Below, in pieces: positions 1 through 6,358 of a stretch of DNA of 8,981 nucleotides; position 1 is the stretch's first letter; each line of letters starts with the position of its first letter. Source of the DNA: Kiritimatiellia bacterium (GTDB lineage: Bacteria; Verrucomicrobiota; Kiritimatiellia; RFP12; UBA1067). The stretch lies in assembly GCA_024405255.1 (NCBI GenBank), contig JAKSOY010000186.1:1-8981 (forward strand), given 5' to 3'. Under the pieces are notes generated by a model, which was not told where the DNA came from, searched no databases, and saw only the letters and a program-made list of their open reading frames with translations. Made by a program: the position numbers and the translations under genes.

Positions 1-957
1 GGCAAGGACATCTGGTGCGAAAAGCCGATGACCCGCACGGTGGGCGAAGGCAAGCGCGTGATGGAGGTCGTGAAGGCCCAGAAGCGCATGTTCCGTCTCA
101 ACACGTGGTTCCGCTTCCAGTCCACGTACTACGGTTTCGGCACGACGGTGGAGCCGATCCGCCAGGTCGTCGAGAACGGCCTCCTGGGCAAGGGTCCGAT
201 CAAGTGCACGTTCGGTGCGGGCCAGGGCTTCAACTGGAAGTTCCAGTGGTCGGGCAAGGTGAACCTCATCCCCGAGGTGATCCCGACGTCGTTCGACTGG
301 GACATGTGGCTCGGTCCGGCGCCGTGGAAACCCTACAACCGCCATCGCACGCACGGGACCTTCCGCGGCTACTGGGATTACGACGGCGGCGGCTTGGGTG
401 ACATGGCGCAGCACTACCTCGATCCGCTGCAGTATCTCCTCTGCAAGGACGAGACGAGCCCGGTGAAGGTGGATTACGTCGGCCCGAAACAGCATCCCGA
501 CGTGGTGGGTCGTTTCGATCGTCTCACGCTCACCTACAACGACGGCACCACGGTGGCGCTCGACGGTGACGAGACGCTCAAGGGCGAGCCGCTCCTGCGC
601 GGTTCGAACGGCCTCAGCGTCTACAAGAAGGCGCCGAACGGCAAGACGCTGCGCATCAAGGACAACAACGGCTGGTGGCCGGAAGAGAAGGTCCTCAAGA
701 CCCTCGCCGAGCTGCCGAAACCCGCGAAGCAGCAGACGGACTTCATCGACTCCTGCAAGAACCGCAAGACCTTTGCGCTCAACGAGTCGAACGGCTTCCG
801 TTCCTGCACGATGTTCAACATCGCGATCGTGGCCGAGCGCCTCGGCCGTGGCTTCAAGTTCGATCCGGAGACGCTCCACGCGGTGGACGATCCGGCGGCC
901 GAGCGTTTCCTCTATCAGTCGATGCGCGCGCCGTGGCACAAGGAGATGTTCGGCTGA
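1..957 (+). CDS. Gfo/Idh/MocA family oxidoreductase (C-terminal 318 residues, 5' end outside window)
   Basis: This is a partial NAD(P)-dependent oxidoreductase of the Gfo/Idh/MocA family, whose members usually act on sugars, inositols or related polyols. The reading frame is open from the first base, so the N-terminal Rossmann dinucleotide fold, and any export signal, lies upstream of the window. Visible residues begin GKDIWCEKPMT. The EKP triad (residues 7-9 of the fragment) is the family signature at the end of the nucleotide-binding domain, and its Lys normally takes part in catalysis. The C-terminal domain contains DWDMWLGPAPWKPYN (99-113) and a DYDGGGLGDMAQHYLD segment (126-141), the His-containing active-site region typical of planctomycete and verrucomicrobial paralogues. 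The gene ends in TGA, 28 bp before the next gene on the same strand. The family call is secure. The substrate cannot be read from the sequence, and no other sugar-catabolic gene is visible beside it. Confidence 0.93.
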   Translation, partial: GKDIWCEKPMTRTVGEGKRVMEVVKAQKRMFRLNTWFRFQSTYYGFGTTVEPIRQVVENGLLGKGPIKCTFGAGQGFNWKFQWSGKVNLIPEVIPTSFDWDMWLGPAPWKPYNRHRTHGTFRGYWDYDGGGLGDMAQHYLDPLQYLLCKDETSPVKVDYVGPKQHPDVVGRFDRLTLTYNDGTTVALDGDETLKGEPLLRGSNGLSVYKKAPNGKTLRIKDNNGWWPEEKVLKTLAELPKPAKQQTDFIDSCKNRKTFALNESNGFRSCTMFNIAIVAERLGRGFKFDPETLHAVDDPAAERFLYQSMRAPWHKEMFG

Positions 958-985
958 ACACCTGCGAACGAAAAAGGAGTTTCTC

Positions 986-1501
986 ATGAAAAAGATAGTT
1001 CTCATTGGTCTCGTCCTGGCTGCGGGCGCGTTGTTCGCGAAGGATGCTGAAATTCTGGACATCCGTCCGAGTGCGGAGTCGATGAAGGGTGCCCCCACGT
1101 CGGTGACGTGGCAGCATCAGAACAAGGCGGCGCTGAATGCGGCCGTTCAGCCGGCGGCGCTCAAGGCGATCGTTTCGGACGCGGCGAAGGCCGACGCGCT
1201 CTGCGCGGCGGTGCAGCCCGCCTACTACACCCAGCCGCTGAAGGCGTTTCAGCTGGCCGCGGCGACGCAGTATGTGATGACGCCGGGTGTCGACGCGAAG
1301 TACCGCAAGCTCTGGGCCTGCGCGCTCGTCAAGGCGGGCAAGAAGGCGACGGATGCGAGCGTGAAGCAGTTCTTCATGGACCAGCTGCGCTGGTGCGCGT
1401 GCGAGAAGTGCATTCCCGCCGTGTACGAGATCGCCGGCGCCGAGAAGAACCTGAAGGACTTCGCGGACATGATCGCCCGCGAGCTCAAGGGCAAGAAGTA
1501 A
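986..1501 (+). CDS. Small exported protein of unknown function with a CxCxxC motif
   Basis: A 171-residue protein that I do not recognise as a named family. The ATG at 986 follows AAGGAG (974-979) with a 6-nt gap. It also opens a clear Sec signal peptide: MKK, a hydrophobic stretch at residues 4-17, and likely cleavage after Ala18 (ALFA|KD). The reading frame stays open further upstream, but that stretch has shadow-like Arg/Ser-rich composition and overlaps the preceding gene. The mature protein is Ala/Lys-rich and looks largely helical, possibly HEAT-like. It has five cysteines (73, 112, 137, 139, 142), three of them in the CACEKC segment of an FFMDQLRWCACEKC stretch. No His follows the last Cys, so it is not a c-type haem site. 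No lipobox is present. It sits 28 bp after the oxidoreductase and 35 bp before mlaE, so co-transcription is likely. A periplasmic location is inferred and the function is unknown. Confidence 0.85.
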   Translation: MKKIVLIGLVLAAGALFAKDAEILDIRPSAESMKGAPTSVTWQHQNKAALNAAVQPAALKAIVSDAAKADALCAAVQPAYYTQPLKAFQLAAATQYVMTPGVDAKYRKLWACALVKAGKKATDASVKQFFMDQLRWCACEKCIPAVYEIAGAEKNLKDFADMIARELKGKK

Positions 1502-1536
1502 GTCGTCGTTGAACGGACGCATGGGAGAACCTCCAG

Positions 1537-2367
1537 ATGCGCATCACGCGAGAACCTCTCTACGAGGACGCACCGAAAGGCCGTCTTGACGCGCTTCGCC
1601 GCCGCGCGGTGGCGTATTTTACGCGCGTGGGCGGCACGGTGCGCCTGGCGCTTGAGTCGCTCGCGTGCGTGCCGGGCGTTTTGCTGCACGGGGATTCCCG
1701 GGCGTCCTTCATCGAACAGCTCTATGTGACGGGCATCCGCACGCTGCCCGTCATATCCGTAGTCGGCCTGTTCACCGGCATGATCCTCGGTCTGCAGGTG
1801 GGCCTCATCCTCAGCCAGTTCAACCAGGAAGCCTATCTCGGTGCGGCGGTGATGCTCACGCTCATCCGCGAGATGGGTCCCTTCGTGACGGGCATCTGCC
1901 TGTCGGCGTGCGTGGGCAGCGCCATGGCGGCGGAATTGGGTACGATGACCGTCAACGACGAAGTGGCGGCGCTCGAGATCATGTCCATCTCGCCCGTGCG
2001 CTATCTTGTCGCGCCGCGAATCGGCGCTCTGGTGGTGATGTCGCCGCTTCTGGCGTTCTATGCCTGCGTGCTGGGCGTGATGGGCGGCGGACTCGTCGGC
2101 TATACGCAGTTGAACATCCCGTTCTCGCAGTATATGGCCGCGGCCGTGAGTTTCGCCGTGGTCAAAGATCTCTTTGTCGGCCTTCTGAAGGCGGCGGTGT
2201 TCGGCCTGCTCATCGGTGCGGTCAGCTGCCATGAAGGCTTCAACACGCGGCTGGGCGCGGTGGGCGTGGGACGCGCCACGCAGCGCTGCGTGATCGTGTC
2301 GTTCCTCCTCATCCTCATGGTCGGGTATATGATCACCCGCGCGTTCTACTTCGAGTTCAGCCTATGA
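1537..2367 (+). CDS. mlaE: MlaE-family ABC transporter permease (phospholipid transport)
   Basis: This is the inner-membrane permease of an Mla/MCE-type ABC transporter, which with MlaF and MlaD moves phospholipids between the inner and outer membranes. The 276 residues match the usual family length of about 260. Family hallmarks are an amphipathic N-terminus, hydrophobic segments near 45-50, 68-92, 163-185, 205-230 and 250-270, and the conserved core LIREMGPFV (109-117), SAMAAELGTMTVNDEVAALE (128-147) and SPVRYLVAPR (152-161). The chosen ATG has GGGAG (1523-1527) 9 nt upstream. That Shine-Dalgarno sequence is followed at once by the complementary CTCC (1531-1534), which could partly mask it. 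The stop codon overlaps the mlaF start as ATGA, implying translational coupling. No MlaC or MlaB gene is nearby, as is usual for reduced MlaEFD systems outside Proteobacteria. The transported lipid and the direction of transport are not evident. Confidence 0.95.
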   Translation: MRITREPLYEDAPKGRLDALRRRAVAYFTRVGGTVRLALESLACVPGVLLHGDSRASFIEQLYVTGIRTLPVISVVGLFTGMILGLQVGLILSQFNQEAYLGAAVMLTLIREMGPFVTGICLSACVGSAMAAELGTMTVNDEVAALEIMSISPVRYLVAPRIGALVVMSPLLAFYACVLGVMGGGLVGYTQLNIPFSQYMAAAVSFAVVKDLFVGLLKAAVFGLLIGAVSCHEGFNTRLGAVGVGRATQRCVIVSFLLILMVGYMITRAFYFEFSL

Positions 2368-3119
2368 TCCGATTTGACAATGTGGTGAAGAAATTCGAGG
2401 GACGCGCGGTCTTGGACGGTGTCTCGTTCGAGGTGACGAAGGGCGAGATTCTCGTGATCGTCGGTCCTTCGGGCACCGGCAAGTCCGTCACGCTCAAGCA
2501 TCTCGTGCGCCTCCTGACGCCGACGAGCGGGAGCGTGTGGTTGGACGACATTGAAATTTCTTCGGCCACGGGCAAGACGCTTGAGGCCGTGCGCGAACGC
2601 TTCGGCTATCTGTTCCAGGGCGGCGCGCTGCTGGGATGGCTGACGGTTGCGGAAAACGTGGCCTTGCCGCTGCGCGAACGGACGCACCTTTCCGAAGCCG
2701 AAATCGAGATGCGCGTGGTGAAGGCGCTCGACGCAGTCGAACTGCTGCCGGCGGCCGATCGCTATCCCGCCGAGATTTCGGGCGGCATGCAGAAACGCGC
2801 CGGCCTGGCGCGCGCCATCGTGCGCCAGTCGGACATCATCCTCTATGACGAGCCGACATCGGGACTCGACCCCGTCACCTCGGTGACGATCAACCGCTTG
2901 ATTCGCCGCCTCAACAAAGAGCGCGGCATTACGTCCATTGTCGTGACGCACGACTTGCAGGGGGCGCTCCTCTTTGCGGACCGTCTGCTGATGCTGAAAG
3001 ACGGCCACGTTGTGACGATCGCCACGCCGGCGGAGTTCGTCCATTCGCCGATTCCGGACGTGCAGGATTTTCTCAAGGCGCAGTTCATCACCCCTGATTT
3101 ACTGGAGAAGAAGCTATGA
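2364..3119 (+). CDS. mlaF: MlaF-family ABC transporter ATPase
   Basis: The cytoplasmic ATPase that powers the MlaE permease. It has 251 residues and a complete nucleotide-binding domain: Walker A GPSGTGKS (34-41), Q-loop Gln85 in LFQGGALLGWLTVAEN, ABC signature ISGGMQKRAGLARAI (138-152), Walker B IILYDEP (158-164) with catalytic Glu163, D-loop SGLD (166-169), and the switch His196 in VVTHD. The FQGGALL and SGGMQKR wording is typical of MlaF/MCE ATPases and separates them from other importer ATPases. All catalytic residues are present, so the protein should be active. The start codon overlaps the mlaE stop by 4 bp and has only a weak Shine-Dalgarno sequence, so ribosomes probably arrive from mlaE. 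Its own stop codon overlaps the mlaD start in the same way. Confidence 0.96.
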   Translation: MIRFDNVVKKFEGRAVLDGVSFEVTKGEILVIVGPSGTGKSVTLKHLVRLLTPTSGSVWLDDIEISSATGKTLEAVRERFGYLFQGGALLGWLTVAENVALPLRERTHLSEAEIEMRVVKALDAVELLPAADRYPAEISGGMQKRAGLARAIVRQSDIILYDEPTSGLDPVTSVTINRLIRRLNKERGITSIVVTHDLQGALLFADRLLMLKDGHVVTIATPAEFVHSPIPDVQDFLKAQFITPDLLEKKL

Positions 3120-4267
3120 GCAGAAAGAACAGAGATGTGTTCGGCGAGTTTGTCGTCGGTCTCTTTATGGTTGTCGTGATTGCGCTGCTCGCGTATTTTA
3201 CGATTGTCATTTCAGGCGTTGACCTTCTTGTGGGACGCAAGCGTACGAAGGTGACGGTCACGTTCACCGATGTGGGCGGCCTCAAGGACCGCGACAGCGT
3301 CGTCTACCGCGGCATGAAGGTTGGTACAGTCGAGCATATTTCGCTCTCGCCGTCGAACACGGTTGTGAAGGTGAAGATCGACAGCGACGTCGTCTTGCGC
3401 GAGAACGCCTACATCAGCGTGGCGGCGATTTCGCTTTTGGGCGGCAACTATCTGTTGATGGAAGAGGGGTCCGGCAAGGTGATGCCGCTTGAGTCGACGG
3501 TGTTCAAGGGCACGCCGCCGGTGGACTGGATGCGCGACCTGGGCGACATTGCGCGCAGCCTCAAGGAAGTGACTTCGCAGGGAGCGGTGAAGAACATCGC
3601 CTCGAATGTCGAAGAGACGGTTCAGAACGTGAACAAGATCGTCGCCCGCATCGAACGCGGGGAGGGTACGGCGGGCAAGTTCCTCTCGAATGACGATTCG
3701 GTCTACAACGACGTCAAGAGCGCCGTGGCCGAGGCGAAGACGGCATTCGCCGGCGCGCAGAAGACGTTCGACAACGCGGCTGAAATCTCCGATCGCCTGG
3801 TGAAGGGCGAGGGCACGATGGGCAGACTGCTGTCGAAGGACGAGACGTTCTACGCGGATCTGAAGAAGACGATTGCGAATGCATCGGAAGTCTCCGATCG
3901 CATCGCGAAGGGCGAGGGGACGGTCGGCAAGCTGCTCTCTAAAGACGATTCAGCCTGGACCGACCTCAAGGCGTCTCTCGCGAGCGTGCGCGAGGCGACG
4001 GACAAGCTGAAGAAGGGCGAGGGCCTGCTTGGGCGCGCTTTCAACGACAAGCAGTTGGCGGACGATGCCTCCGCGCTTGTGAAGAACCTGCAGGCGGTGG
4101 CGGCGCGTCTTGAGAAGGGCGAAGGCACGCTGGGCAAGCTCACGAGCGACAGCGGCATGTACGACGAAGTCAACGCGCTGATCAAGGACGTGCGCCAGAT
4201 CGTCGACAACTACCGCGATACGACGCCGATCACGACCTTCGGTTCCCTCGCCACGGGCGCGCTCTGA
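3116..4267 (+). CDS. mlaD: MlaD-type MCE domain protein with a KGEGT repeat tail
   Basis: The membrane-anchored lipid-binding partner of MlaEF. The 383 residues comprise a short cytoplasmic start, one transmembrane helix (about 11-33), an MCE domain (about 44-120, with VTFTDVGGLK, VVYRGMKVGTVEHI and ISLLGGNYLLMEEGSG), and a long C-terminal helical region. That tail holds five GEG-centred repeats at residues 182, 231, 266, 301 and 335, about 35 residues apart except for the first gap of 49. Each reads roughly KGEGTxGKLLS followed by an acidic, Tyr- or Trp-containing stretch. Such tails are familiar in MCE proteins of several non-proteobacterial groups; E. coli MlaD, at about 180 residues, lacks them. 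GGAG (3104-3107) lies 8 nt before the ATG, which also overlaps the mlaF stop. The gene ends directly against the convergent gene, with no room for a terminator between them. Confidence 0.93.
   Translation: MSRKNRDVFGEFVVGLFMVVVIALLAYFTIVISGVDLLVGRKRTKVTVTFTDVGGLKDRDSVVYRGMKVGTVEHISLSPSNTVVKVKIDSDVVLRENAYISVAAISLLGGNYLLMEEGSGKVMPLESTVFKGTPPVDWMRDLGDIARSLKEVTSQGAVKNIASNVEETVQNVNKIVARIERGEGTAGKFLSNDDSVYNDVKSAVAEAKTAFAGAQKTFDNAAEISDRLVKGEGTMGRLLSKDETFYADLKKTIANASEVSDRIAKGEGTVGKLLSKDDSAWTDLKASLASVREATDKLKKGEGLLGRAFNDKQLADDASALVKNLQAVAARLEKGEGTLGKLTSDSGMYDEVNALIKDVRQIVDNYRDTTPITTFGSLATGAL
3647..4198 (+). repeat. Five degenerate ~35-residue coding repeats in the mlaD tail
   Basis: The repeats are read at protein level, with GEG codons starting at 3659, 3806, 3911, 4016 and 4118. 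The last three steps are 105, 105 and 102 bp. The first step is 147 bp, one repeat plus about 14 extra residues. Units 2 and 3 are closest (SDRLVKGEGTMGRLLSKDE and SDRIAKGEGTVGKLLSKDD). Unit 4 has diverged (KKGEGLLGRAFNDKQ) and unit 5 ends the array (EKGEGTLGKLTSDSG). The DNA has diverged more than the protein, which suggests old duplication kept by selection, not recent expansion. Confidence 0.85.
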
Positions 4268-5191
4268 TTAAAGCGCGAGCAGCTTGCGCGCGGCGTCGAA
4301 GGCTTCCGCGAGGTTGATCTTCTTCGCACCAAGAGCCGCGCACGATTCCGCGAACCGCCGGAACTTGTGAGGTCCCGGATTCAGGTTGTCCAGTACACGC
4401 ACTTCGGCCGTGCCGAACGTGCAGGCTTCTGAAAGCATGCCCGTCGATTCGGCCGTCACGTAGAGTACCTTCGCGAGCGACACGAAGGCGGGGATCGGAT
4501 TGAAGTGGTCCTTGGAGTAGAGGAGCTTGTAGTCGAATGGGAACGTGTCCACGACGGCTTCAACCTCGGCTGGCGTGCGCCGCGAGGTCGTCACCCAATG
4601 TTCGCAGTCCGGTGTGTCGGCGAAGAGCTTGGCGAGTTCGTCGCGCATCCAGTCGGCTGTCATCGTCGAGCACTTGTTGGGTCCGCCGATGATCACGCCC
4701 ACGGCAGGACGCGTCGCATCGTATGCGTATTTCGCGCGGAAGGCCGCGGTGCCGTTTTCATAGAATGTCGCATCGTTCGCGACGAGGTTCGCGGGGATCT
4801 CGATGACGTTCGACGCCGGCGGCGGCTGGTCGAATGCCGGTGCGAGGATGCAGTCGAAGGTGGCGATCTTGTAACCGCGCGGATAGAGCACCACACCGCA
4901 CTTGACCCCGAGCTGGCGGGCAATCGTCTTGGCGGCGTAGAACGTGCCTGAACCCGTCCCGAGAACGGCCACATGTCCATCGTCGGCGTGAAGATCGGGA
5001 AGGGGACCTTGATACAGAGAAAGCGTGTGAAGGCCCAGATGGTCGAAAAGATAAGAGAGCGCCTTCAAGACGGCGCCCTTGAAATGGATTTCCTTTATTT
5101 CGAAATCGTACCCGAGTGCCCGGGCAAACGCCTTCGACTGGTTTTCGTGGCCGGCCTTTCCGTCGGTCAGAATGAGAATCTTCTTTGCCAT
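4268..5191 (-). CDS. ELM1-like (DUF1022) family protein
   Basis: A 307-residue protein resembling the bacterial relatives of plant 'mitochondrial fission ELM1' proteins. Recognisable family segments are ILTDGKAGHENQS (7-19), VAVLGTGSGT (75-83), GVIIGGPNK (165-173), WVTTSRRTP (199-207) and the VTAESTGMLSEAC stretch (245-257), followed by KFRRF (276-280). The layout, with two Rossmann-like halves and an SE-containing motif near the C-terminus, resembles GT-B glycosyltransferases. A role in envelope glycan or lipid A metabolism has been suggested for bacterial members but is inference here. The ATG at 5191 has GGAG 7 nt upstream. It lies 4 bp after the phosphoesterase gene on the same strand, so the two probably share a transcript. 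Its TAA (4268-4270) abuts the mlaD stop codon directly. No membrane helix or signal peptide is evident, so it is likely cytoplasmic or peripherally bound to the membrane. Confidence 0.85.
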   Translation of the reverse strand: MAKKILILTDGKAGHENQSKAFARALGYDFEIKEIHFKGAVLKALSYLFDHLGLHTLSLYQGPLPDLHADDGHVAVLGTGSGTFYAAKTIARQLGVKCGVVLYPRGYKIATFDCILAPAFDQPPPASNVIEIPANLVANDATFYENGTAAFRAKYAYDATRPAVGVIIGGPNKCSTMTADWMRDELAKLFADTPDCEHWVTTSRRTPAEVEAVVDTFPFDYKLLYSKDHFNPIPAFVSLAKVLYVTAESTGMLSEACTFGTAEVRVLDNLNPGPHKFRRFAESCAALGAKKINLAEAFDAARKLLAL

Positions 5192-5195
5192 TCAA

Positions 5196-6224
5196 TTACT
5201 CCGATTTCGGGCTTGGGGTCTTCGGCTCCAAGTTCCCTTTCAACAGATCCTTGACGGCCTTGCGCATCTGGCGCTTGGCGAGGGCCATGCTGTTTTTGAT
5301 CGTACACCCGGCGGCGCGCACATGTCCGCCGCCGCCAAAGAACGTGGCGAGCTTTGTTGCGTCCCAGGGGGCGCGTGTACGGATCGACACGCGCGTCTCG
5401 TGCGTGCGGTCGGGAATCTGATAGAAGAAAAGGGCGATTTCGTTCCGGGCGACCTGACGCGGGATTTCAATCACGTCCTCGGCCTCGGCCTTTGTGCCGC
5501 GCACCTCGCGGAAGTCGTCGCGTGTCAGCGTGACCTCGGCGACCTTGCGGTTCTTCCAGATGTGGAGCGAACGCCAGGCGCGCCGCTTGAGCTCGATCGC
5601 CTTCGTGTTGAACGAACAGTAGAGGATGTCGTTGATCAAGGCCGTGCGTACACCGTACTTCAGCAGGTCGCCGGCGGCACGCAGCGTGCCCGGCTGCGTC
5701 GAGTCGTACGCGAAGCGTCCGGAGTCCGTCACGATCGCCACCCAGAGGGCCTCGGCGATCGCGCGGTCGAAAGGCCATTCCATCCACTTCGCAAAGCGCC
5801 ACACGAGTTCGCCGGCGGACGACGCCGTCGGATCGATGATCGAAACGGCGCCCGTTTCCTGGCTCGTGGCGTGATGGTCGATCGTGAGCGTCGGCAGCTT
5901 CTCGGCGAACGGACGCACCTCGGGCGGCAGACGCGACGGCGCGGCGGCATCGACATAGATGAAGAGATCGAAACGACGACGCTTGAGCTTGCGCGGCGGA
6001 ACGAGATCGGCCACGCCTTCAAGGAAACCCGGCTTGCCGAGCGCGTGCGGGTCGGCGGTCGCGACGGCGTCGTGACCCGCCGCGCGCAGCATGCGCGCGA
6101 GCGCAATCATCGAACCGAGTGAATCTCCGTCCGGACTTAGATGTCCGGAGATCAGAATGCGTTTCGGCTGTTGTAGCAAGGCCTTCGCGGCCCTATAGCG
6201 GGTACGTGTTGCTTCATTCTCCAT
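5196..6224 (-). CDS. DHH/DHHA1 phosphoesterase (NrnA-type nanoRNase/pAp phosphatase)
   Basis: A 342-residue DHH-superfamily phosphoesterase. NrnA-type members degrade very short RNA oligonucleotides and may also dephosphorylate pAp. The metal-binding motifs are complete: GHLSPDGDSLGS (27-38, with His28, Asp32 and Asp34), Asp92 in YVDAAAPSR, the DHH triad itself (116-118), TDSGRF (166-171, Asp167), and the C-terminal DHHA1 substrate motif GGGGHVRAAG (297-306). Length agrees with NrnA. I chose the ATG at 6224, although the frame stays open to a TTG at 6269, because that TTG has no Shine-Dalgarno sequence and the protein family starts near here. The ATG itself has only a weak AGG 4 nt upstream. 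A strong Shine-Dalgarno sequence further up serves a two-codon ORF in another frame. The gene is followed after 4 bp by the ELM1-like gene. The exact substrate (RNA, pAp or a cyclic dinucleotide product) cannot be read from the sequence. Confidence 0.92.
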   Translation of the reverse strand: MENEATRTRYRAAKALLQQPKRILISGHLSPDGDSLGSMIALARMLRAAGHDAVATADPHALGKPGFLEGVADLVPPRKLKRRRFDLFIYVDAAAPSRLPPEVRPFAEKLPTLTIDHHATSQETGAVSIIDPTASSAGELVWRFAKWMEWPFDRAIAEALWVAIVTDSGRFAYDSTQPGTLRAAGDLLKYGVRTALINDILYCSFNTKAIELKRRAWRSLHIWKNRKVAEVTLTRDDFREVRGTKAEAEDVIEIPRQVARNEIALFFYQIPDRTHETRVSIRTRAPWDATKLATFFGGGGHVRAAGCTIKNSMALAKRQMRKAVKDLLKGNLEPKTPSPKSE

Positions 6225-6235
6225 GGCGCCTAATA

Positions 6236-6257
6236 TTAAACCATAAAATTCCCCTCT
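6236..6257 (-). promoter_or_regulatory. Strong Shine-Dalgarno with a two-codon ORF upstream of the DHH gene
   Basis: On the minus strand AGAGGGG (6257-6251) is followed by a 6-nt spacer and then ATG GTT TAA (6244-6236), an ORF of two sense codons. It ends 11 nt before the chosen start of the DHH gene, which has a weak Shine-Dalgarno of its own. The strong ribosome site could load ribosomes that reinitiate on the main gene, or the arrangement may be chance in an AT-rich leader. No in-frame start codon lies at a usable distance from this Shine-Dalgarno sequence. Confidence 0.3.
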
Positions 6258-6285
6258 TGACGAGAACAAAAAAGAAGTGTAAACT
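6257..6285 (+). promoter_or_regulatory. Predicted sigma-70-type promoter of the RRM gene
   Basis: TTGACG (6257-6262; 5 of 6 consensus) and TAAACT (6280-6285; 4 of 6, including the first TA and last T) are separated by an A-rich 17-bp spacer. This is the only clear promoter I can see in the window. Transcription would start near 6292, giving a leader of about 65 nt before the ATG at 6359. The element lies inside the leader of the divergent DHH gene, so the two transcription units may influence each other. Confidence 0.65.
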
Positions 6286-6300
6286 GTTAACTATCAACCC

Positions 6301-6344
6301 GCTACCAGGCGTGTGCCGGGTGGCGGTTCTGTTGAATCGTTCAA
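6301..6344 (+). promoter_or_regulatory. Structured 5' leader of the RRM gene (two hairpins)
   Basis: The first hairpin pairs GCTACC (6301-6306) with GGTGGC (6319-6324; one G-U pair) and, inside an A-G mismatch, GGC (6308-6310) with GCC (6315-6317) around a GTGT loop. The second is the perfect inverted repeat TTGAA-TCG-TTCAA (6332-6344), a weak AU-rich stem whose last bases overlap the AAAAGGA ribosome-binding stretch (6343-6349). A strong GC stem followed by a weak stem at the ribosome site could act as a temperature- or protein-responsive control. The pairing is seen directly; the regulatory role is inferred. Confidence 0.5.
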
Positions 6345-6358
6345 AAGGATGCTAGAAG

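Noticed and set aside
566..985. Upstream extension of the exported protein into the oxidoreductase gene
   Set aside because: The extra residues are Arg/Ser-rich shadow sequence overlapping a known gene. The ATG at 986 has an ideal ribosome site and starts a signal peptide.
1394..1411. Cys-rich motif of the exported protein as a c-type haem site
   Set aside because: A haem c site needs CxxCH; here the last Cys is followed by Ile, and no other CxxCH is present.
854..1522. 222-codon minus-strand frame opposite the exported protein gene
   Set aside because: Considered because that gene is unrecognised. The plus-strand frame has a good Shine-Dalgarno and a signal peptide; the minus-strand frame is an Arg/Leu-rich shadow.
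1249..2232. 327-codon open frame antisense to the exported protein and mlaE
   Set aside because: Low-complexity His/Arg/Asp composition, and the opposite strand carries unmistakable MlaE motifs.
5079..6122. 347-codon open frame antisense to the DHH and ELM1-like genes
   Set aside because: Arg-rich shadow across two recognised genes, with no family motif.
6225..6269. TTG start giving the DHH protein 15 more residues
   Set aside because: No Shine-Dalgarno before the TTG, and the extra residues are not part of the family. The ATG at 6224 fits NrnA length.
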